DNA of 64,000 nucleotides from Daucus carota subsp. sativus (Eukaryota; Streptophyta; Magnoliopsida; Apiales; Apiaceae). The position numbers and the translations under genes were made by a program. Shown piece after piece: positions 59,401 to 64,000 of this stretch. Below the pieces are notes generated by a model. That model searched no databases. It was given only the letters and a program-made list of their open reading frames with translations, and had not been told where the DNA came from. Positions within the stretch are counted from its first letter, which is position 1, and each line of letters opens with the position of its first letter. The stretch spans positions 9,452,501 through 9,516,500 of the forward strand of contig NC_030387.2 of NCBI RefSeq assembly GCF_001625215.2, read 5' to 3'.

Positions 59401-59861
59401 CATCTACCAAGTCATACTCCATTCGTCCTGTCGACATCTTCATCCATCATCGTCAACCATCAACAACCTGCATTTTCAAGACAAGTCGGAACCGGGGGTA
59501 GTAGTTGCTACACCTAAAATTCAACACTAGGCGCGCCTTCATCCATCGAGCAAATGATGCCTTCATCTCCGTCAAATGAACATCGTCTTCGCCTCCATCA
59601 AGCAGAATCATCTTCGTCTTCAAGCAACTTCTTCAACGTTGGCTTCAGAGGAATCTCCTTCATTCAACTCAGTTACATCATTCAGACTCAGCAATTATCC
59701 ATCAGGAAAGTCCTAATAATCAGCAACATATGGCGCGCCTAGTTAAGAAACGTCTACTCCTTCTTCACCAACAAGGAACAACCAAGATAGGGCATCCTAG
59801 GGGATGAAGAACATCAAGATCTCGTTGACATCTTCGATGCCACCAAGATCCGGGGGGTAGT
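56491..59861. other. Non-coding 3' tail of the Gypsy element with GGCGCGCC repeats
   Basis: Between the repeat array and the 3' LTR there are 3.4 kb without a gene. Exact GGCGCGCC octamers lie at 57012, 57599, 58189, 58579, 58693, 59530 and 59732, with near copies such as GGACGCGCCG and AGGCGTGCC between them. The sequence is purine-rich (many AAAGA, GAAGA words) in its first half and turns CATC/TCAAC-rich after about 59280. It lies inside the element, so it is presumably transcribed as part of its RNA. Confidence 0.75.
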
Positions 59862-60587
59862 TGTTATACGCAAAAATCACCATGAAGACCCGACCCACAG
59901 AAGAAGGCCTATTTGGGCCAGGAGAATCAAGATCAACACGACTTCGAAGTGACCCTGTCAAAAGATAGGGCGCGCCCTATCTTCTGGGCGCGCCCACTTG
60001 CCGAGGATAGTTTAGTTAACAGTAATTTAGAAGGGCAGAAGGAGATGCTTCTTGTTTAGGGGGACACCCTTAAGCTTAAGTAGATCCTACTGTTAAATCA
60101 TCAAAGGCCCTACCTTGTAGTCTGAGGGGTTGTCCTCCTTGGGAGGTAGAGGTGGAGTAGAAGACATGCCCTGAAAGGCTCTATCTCTGTAGTCTGGCGG
60201 GTTGTCCCTGTCGGGGAGTAGAGTAGTGTCCATGCATTTGGGGTAAGCCTTGGGTGCTCGAGAGTCTACAAAGCCCAAGGCTAGGCCTCATCGTATTGGG
60301 CCCCTTTCGGGAGGAAGATTCTAGAAGGGGAGGCCCAACCTATATGGGTCTCTTAGGAGAAAGAACTACGTGCCGGCTTGATCCCCTATAAATAGGGGTA
60401 CGTAGGCAGATTGTAGGCATCGATCATTCTTGAGAGCTATTCCAGTTAGCAATCTCGAACCCTTTGCTTACAATTGCAGCCGCCTCCATAACAAACAACC
60501 AACCACTTCCTACATTCTCGCCAACAAGAATCTTAATCCACGCCGCGAACCTCATCTTTGTTAACCTACCAGTTTTCTCCGTTAACA
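59862..60587 (+). repeat. 3' LTR of the Gypsy element
   Basis: It differs from the 5' LTR at seven positions by my reading (one transversion, six transitions) with no indels. It is followed by the ATTAG duplication and, 31 bp later, by the start codon of the host MULE transposase remnant. Confidence 0.95.
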
Positions 60588-60623
60588 ATTAGTGTTACTT
60601 ATGTTGTTGATATATTATGCAGC

Positions 60624-61764
60624 ATGGATGTGATAAATTTAGTTATACACTATGATGGAGAGTTTTTAGATCGACCCACTCTTCATTATGCTGGAGGTCG
60701 TGAGAAGAAACTTGAAAATATAGATATAGATTTACTCTCTTACTTTGAGATTATTGGATTCGTCAAAGATTCTACAAAGAAGGTTACTGCACTATATTAT
60801 AAATTATATGATAAGACATTGTTTGATGGTAGATTAAAATTAGAAGATGATAATGACGTGATGATGAAATTGTAAATTTTAGAGAAAACAGAAACAAGGT
60901 ACTTGTTGAGACAAATAAGACTAAGGTGGATCAATACATAGGTGGAAGATGGGCAGAGAATGTTGGACGAGATATAGAGATTGAGAAAGAGGTTGGCCAT
61001 AAAATCTTTTGTTCCGAGAAGATTTATATAACTCTGAAGATGAAGATATAAGTTGTTGGGATGAAATTGAAGAATGTTTAAATGTCACAAGAAATGATCC
61101 TTACTTTGATCCAAATATATCAAAAAAAAATATACAGTTTGTCGTCGGCATGAAGTTTGTGATCATCAGGAACTGAGACATGCATTAAAATGTCATGCAG
61201 TGGCTAATGGTTTAAATATAAAATTCGAGAAAAGTGAATCAAAGAAAATTGTGGTAAAGTGTTTCTACAGTGACATATGCAGTTGGAAGTTATATGGCAC
61301 TGCACTGGCAACTGAAGAAAGTTTTTAGATAAAGTCTATCACCGGTGAGCACACTTGTATTAAAGAATACGATGCTAGGATTATAGATCCTTCGTGGCTT
61401 GCTAACGAATACGCTAGTAAGATTCAAGATAATCCTAAGTGGAAGCTTAAAGACATTCAAAAAGATGTGAAAGAAAAACATGGGTTAACAGTGACACTGG
61501 TCCAATGTTGCAGGACAAAGAAGAAAGCTATGATGGAAATTGAGGATGAGTTAGAAAAACACTATGCAGAACTTTATGATTATGATGAAGAAGTTGTAAG
61601 GAGTAACGAAGGAAGTACAGTTGCGATTCAAATAGCAAATGATACTCCGCTAAGAATTTTTAAACGAGTTTATATACATTTTGGTGGAGTAAAGAGAGGA
61701 TGGGTTCAAAATTGTAGAAAAATAATTGGGTTAGATGGGTGCTTTTTGAAAGGATGCTGCAAAG
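60624..61764 (+). pseudogene. MULE transposase, N-terminal half (MuDR domain), disrupted
   Basis: It starts MDVINLVIHYDGEFLDRP at 60624, just after an AG that looks like the end of a 5' leader intron; the Gypsy element sits in that intron. A stop at 60873-60875 and later shifts break it. Further pieces are QELRHALKCHAVANGLNIKFE (MuDR N-terminal DNA-binding domain, PF03108, about 61160-61320), an in-frame TAG near 61324, TGEHTCIKEYDARIIDPSW, and AMMEIEDELEKHYAELYDYDEE up to GLDGCFLKGCCKG at 61764 before a GT donor. The following DDE, SWIM and zinc-knuckle parts are missing. Confidence 0.85.
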
Positions 61765-61849
61765 GTGAGATTTTATATACACAGTTCCTCACATTTTCAA
61801 GTCTGATTTATATTCTTGTTTCTGTTACTTAGATTTAAATTTTAGAAAG

Positions 61850-61948
61850 GTCCCACCACTTTACTCACTTTTCAACTACATTTACTATTTTTTTCTTAAT
61901 CTCCGTGAAAGTCAAACCCATTCATATAAAATGGGACGGAGGTAGTAG
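61850..61948. mobile_element. Truncated Stowaway-type MITE end
   Basis: The stretch CTCCGTGAAAGTCAAACC...AAATGGGACGGAGGTAGTA has the right-hand Stowaway terminal repeat (GGGACGGAGG, then TA). The matching left end CTCCCTCCGTCCC is missing, so only part remains. Confidence 0.5.
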
Positions 61949-62181
61949 TTGTTAAACAAGGAACCTGGCTTTAAGTTCAATAGTAATACACTCAGAATTG
62001 TCAGTTCTGTTCGGACGCAACCTACACATGCATGTTGTTTGCATAATATTTAATAAAACTATAATGATTTTTTATATATTTTGTTAATAATTATTTGAAA
62101 GATAAAATTTCAATCAACTAGTATTCATCTAAAAAACTCACTTTATATTCTATATTCTTTGATAATACAATTCCATTATAG

Positions 62182-62186
<5 letters not shown>

Positions 62187-62234
<48 letters not shown>
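62187..62234. repeat. TA microsatellite
   Basis: About 24 uninterrupted TA units within the right part of the MULE. Confidence 0.9.
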
Positions 62235-62237
<3 letters not shown>

Positions 62238-62589
62238 AAAATGACAGCAAGTTCTTACAAGTCCAAATAAATTATAAATTAAATTAAATTAATTATTTTA
62301 CTTGACAATAATTTAAAATCATATTATTATATATATTAAGTAAATTTTTAAAATTGAATTAAAAAAATTGATTTCTTGTGCTGCATGTGACATCTATGTC
62401 AACTTTGAATTAACCATGGTTAGAGATTCAATAAAATTGGGTTCCCTCAAATAGATTTTGTACTAGTTAGTTGCATTATTCTGCAACAAAATTAGTTTTA
62501 TGGTTAAAATGAAAAAATTACATAAGTTTAGTAGTTTTTTGGTAATTAAGTCCAAATGAAATGCACAATTATTTATATGCAGGTAAACA

Positions 62590-62736
62590 AAGCGCGTGGA
62601 TTGATTGAGTTAATATGTAAAATTTATTACCTAATATTCATATTATCAGATATAATTCACATCAGCGCGTGGATTGATTGAGTTCATACGTAAAATTTAT
62701 TACCTAATATTCATATTATCATATATAATTCACATC
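62590..62736. repeat. 73-bp tandem duplication beside the MULE
   Basis: The unit AGCGCGTGGATTGATTGAGT...ATATAATTCACATC occurs twice in a row (62590-62663 and 62664-62736) with only a few differences. It lies just outside the right TSD of the Mutator-like element. Confidence 0.9.
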
Positions 62737-62900
62737 ATTGACTTGTTTACTTTGGGCTGGCTTCGACAATGTTCGACAATGTTAAGAGTGCGTTAGTCTT
62801 GATGATAAGTCTAAATATTAGGAGGTGTATTCGATTGGGATTTTAAATGAGTTTTTTTAGTTCATGAAATCCGAGAGTATTCATTTGGGATTATTTAAAA

Positions 62901-64000
62901 GGGAAATTCCTAATGGTACCACTGTAGATTTGGCTTTTCCAAGTGGTACCAGCCACTATTTTGGTCTTCCAAACGGTAACATTGAACTATTGACTTCTTC
63001 CAACACATAACACTCTGTTAGAGAAATGTTAAGCAAACGTTAAATACAATTTCAGAAGAGTTTTCCCTCCAAAATACTGTTACCAATCTACAGTTCTGCA
63101 TTACAATATCCAGATATTGAACAAGCATGCATTAAAATACCCAAAATATGCAACAAGTCTGCATGAATAATTAAGCAAAATATGCAACAAGTCTGCATGA
63201 ATAATTAAGCAAAATATGCAATATAATTCTAGCTGATTAAGAAGTGTTTTGAGGCTGTGATTGAGAAACAGAAACTTCAGTTGACTGAGATGTCTTGGCC
63301 TTCTTTGCCTGATCTTGAGCTGCCTTTTTCTGCGATGCCTTGACTGCTTTTGCCGCATTGGATTGATCTCTAATTCTGGGATGTCTAACTATTATTGGCC
63401 CACCTTCTTCTGCCTTCTTTTCTTTTGCAGTTAACCCTCCCTTACAAGTTCTTGCATTGTGGCCTAGGCAGCCACATTTAGTGCATTTGACAGTTTTTGC
63501 TTTTTTCCCCTTTTCATCTTCTCCTTCCTCCCTTCTTCTGTTTCTGCATGGTCTCCCGATCCCTCTCTTAATTGTAGGCGGCATGACAGTAGGTAGATTA
63601 TCATAGGCAGGCCATTGGTTCTTGTCAGGTATAGGATTAATACTAAAACTATAGGAATATTTGTATGTCCTAACAGAATACCATGTGCTTACAACAGAAT
63701 GTGGATCAATTTTTGCATGAACCATAGCCCTCATGGCATGCCTACATGGAATGCCACTGATTTGCCAAGCTCCACAAGAACAAAGCTTATTATTTAAAGA
63801 CAAGGGGAAGTGAGATTTACCCTCATGAATTTCATACTCTCCTGGCCTTGACATGTATGCTTTGCAACATATGGTGTCCTTGCTAATGGATTTCAACAGC
63901 TTCTTTATTTTAGGGCAAAGTTCATCATCTTTCCAAGTCATGGCAGCCTCATGTCTTGTAGCTATTCTAACCATACAAACTCTTCTAATGCCTGTTTCAA
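62901..64000 (-). mobile_element. Second Mutator-like element, 3' part, runs off the window
   Basis: It carries the C-terminal half of a MULE transposase on the minus strand (63237 onward). Outside this, 62901-63070 starts GGGAAATTCCTAATGGTACC and has the look of a Mutator terminal repeat. Its other end, and so its TSD, lie beyond the window; if 62901 is the true end, the duplication should read TATTTAAAA (62892-62900). A 39-bp direct repeat with GCAACAAGTCTGCATGAATA lies at about 63148-63225, in the 3' untranslated part. Its terminal sequence differs from the MULE at 53080, so they are different families. Confidence 0.65.
63237..64000 (-). CDS. MULE transposase, C-terminal part with SWIM and CCHC zinc fingers (partial)
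   Basis: The frame is open from the window edge down to the stop at 63237-63239, giving about 253 residues. The first in-frame ATG (63974) is internal, not the true start. It includes MVRIATRHEAAMTW, the SWIM zinc finger CSCGAWQISGIPCRHA, the conserved tail SVVSTWYSVRTYKYSYSFSINP, and a zinc knuckle CTKCGCLGHNARTC (CX2CX4HX4C), followed by a Lys/Gln/Ser-rich end. This is the standard C-terminal layout of plant MULE transposases. No stop or frameshift is seen in this part, so the element may be intact; its DDE domain should lie beyond position 64000. Confidence 0.9.
   Translation of the reverse strand, partial: ETGIRRVCMVRIATRHEAAMTWKDDELCPKIKKLLKSISKDTICCKAYMSRPGEYEIHEGKSHFPLSLNNKLCSCGAWQISGIPCRHAMRAMVHAKIDPHSVVSTWYSVRTYKYSYSFSINPIPDKNQWPAYDNLPTVMPPTIKRGIGRPCRNRRREEGEDEKGKKAKTVKCTKCGCLGHNARTCKGGLTAKEKKAEEGGPIIVRHPRIRDQSNAAKAVKASQKKAAQDQAKKAKTSQSTEVSVSQSQPQNTS

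Larger units (their letters stand above)
53507..60587 (+). mobile_element. Deleted Ty3/Gypsy LTR retrotransposon with long GGCGCGCC-studded tail
   Basis: LTRs of 726 bp each (53507-54232 and 59862-60587) begin TGTTATA and end GTTAACA. A perfect 5-bp duplication, ATTAG, lies at 53502-53506 and 60588-60592. A polypurine tract CCGGGGGGTAGT precedes the 3' LTR. I count 7 differences between the LTRs, so the insertion is recent. The inside has gag-like sequence, then directly the C-terminal end of integrase, then a 3.7-kb tail without coding potential. Protease, RT, RNase H and the integrase core are missing. The DNA downstream of the 5' LTR (GACGCCAGAAGGAGGGG) is not a primer site I recognise. 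Confidence 0.93.
53080..62552 (+). mobile_element. Mutator-like element (MULE) split by a nested Gypsy retrotransposon
   Basis: Terminal inverted repeats of about 175 bp start GACTTAATTACCAAAAAA at both ends and share TAACCATGGTTAA internally (left 53080-53255, right 62378-62552). A perfect 9-bp duplication, CAAATGAAA, flanks the whole at 53071-53079 and 62553-62561, diagnostic of Mutator. Inside are a leader, a nested 7.1-kb Gypsy element (53507-60587) and the N-terminal half of a MuDR-type transposase. Without the Gypsy insertion and its 5-bp duplication the element is about 2.4 kb. The DDE and SWIM parts of the transposase are absent, so it is non-autonomous. Confidence 0.9.

Noticed and set aside
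60624-64000. One MULE with an inverted C-terminal half
   Set aside because: The first element has its own right terminal repeat and 9-bp duplication at 62552-62561, before the second transposase part begins, and the terminal sequences differ.

Overview
The window is nuclear DNA of a flowering plant, most likely a eudicot. It is AT-rich, its genes are split by GT-AG introns, the protein families are plant-specific (cysteine-rich receptor kinase, SRO, CRM-domain splicing factor), and the intergenic space is filled with plant transposons. I cannot name the species. There is no bacterial-style operon, CRISPR array, tRNA or rRNA gene.

Seven complete host genes could be spliced by eye with intact reading frames. 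They are a 7-exon cysteine-rich receptor-like kinase (3269-5824, +), a 4-exon SRO/PARP-like gene (7400-10354, -), a 10-exon pantothenate kinase (13098-18401, -), a 9-exon naphthoyl-CoA synthase with a peroxisomal PTS2 signal (34284-37063, -), two GH28 polygalacturonases in tandem (39518-41959 and 43941-46585, -; the second has a 21-bp exon), and CRS2-associated factor CAF2 (48214-51398, -). Their jobs are unrelated (stress signalling, coenzyme A, phylloquinone, cell-wall pectin, chloroplast group II intron splicing), so no joint pathway is implied beyond the polygalacturonase pair.

The rest is mostly mobile DNA, and for many elements the exact ends and target-site duplications (TSDs) can be read. 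There are non-autonomous hAT elements at 897-1706, 19332-20000, 28874-29484, 47422-47591 and probably 51511-51965. A Stowaway lies at 11215-11476, and a hairpin element sits in the SRO intron (9222-9650). A 2.4-kb hAT element with a decayed transposase was copied with its own TSDs in a 3.2-kb tandem duplication (19695-26109). A LINE 3' end lies at 27541-27736. A deleted Copia retrotransposon (29611-34126) ends 157 bp beyond the stop codon of the naphthoyl-CoA synthase gene. A long-armed Mutator-type foldback element occupies 38343-39156.

The last 11 kb is a nest. A truncated Mutator-like element (53080-62552, 9-bp TSD CAAATGAAA) carries in its 5' leader a young, heavily deleted Ty3/Gypsy retrotransposon (53507-60587, 5-bp TSD ATTAG, LTRs differing at 7 of 726 positions). 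That retrotransposon has a long non-coding tail dotted with the palindrome GGCGCGCC. A second, probably more complete Mutator-like element runs off the right edge (62901 onward).

I found no clear new biochemical system. The most unusual items are the GGCGCGCC-studded Gypsy derivative, the nested and duplicated transposons with readable histories, and the set of hAT derivatives whose ends are each packed with a private short repeat.
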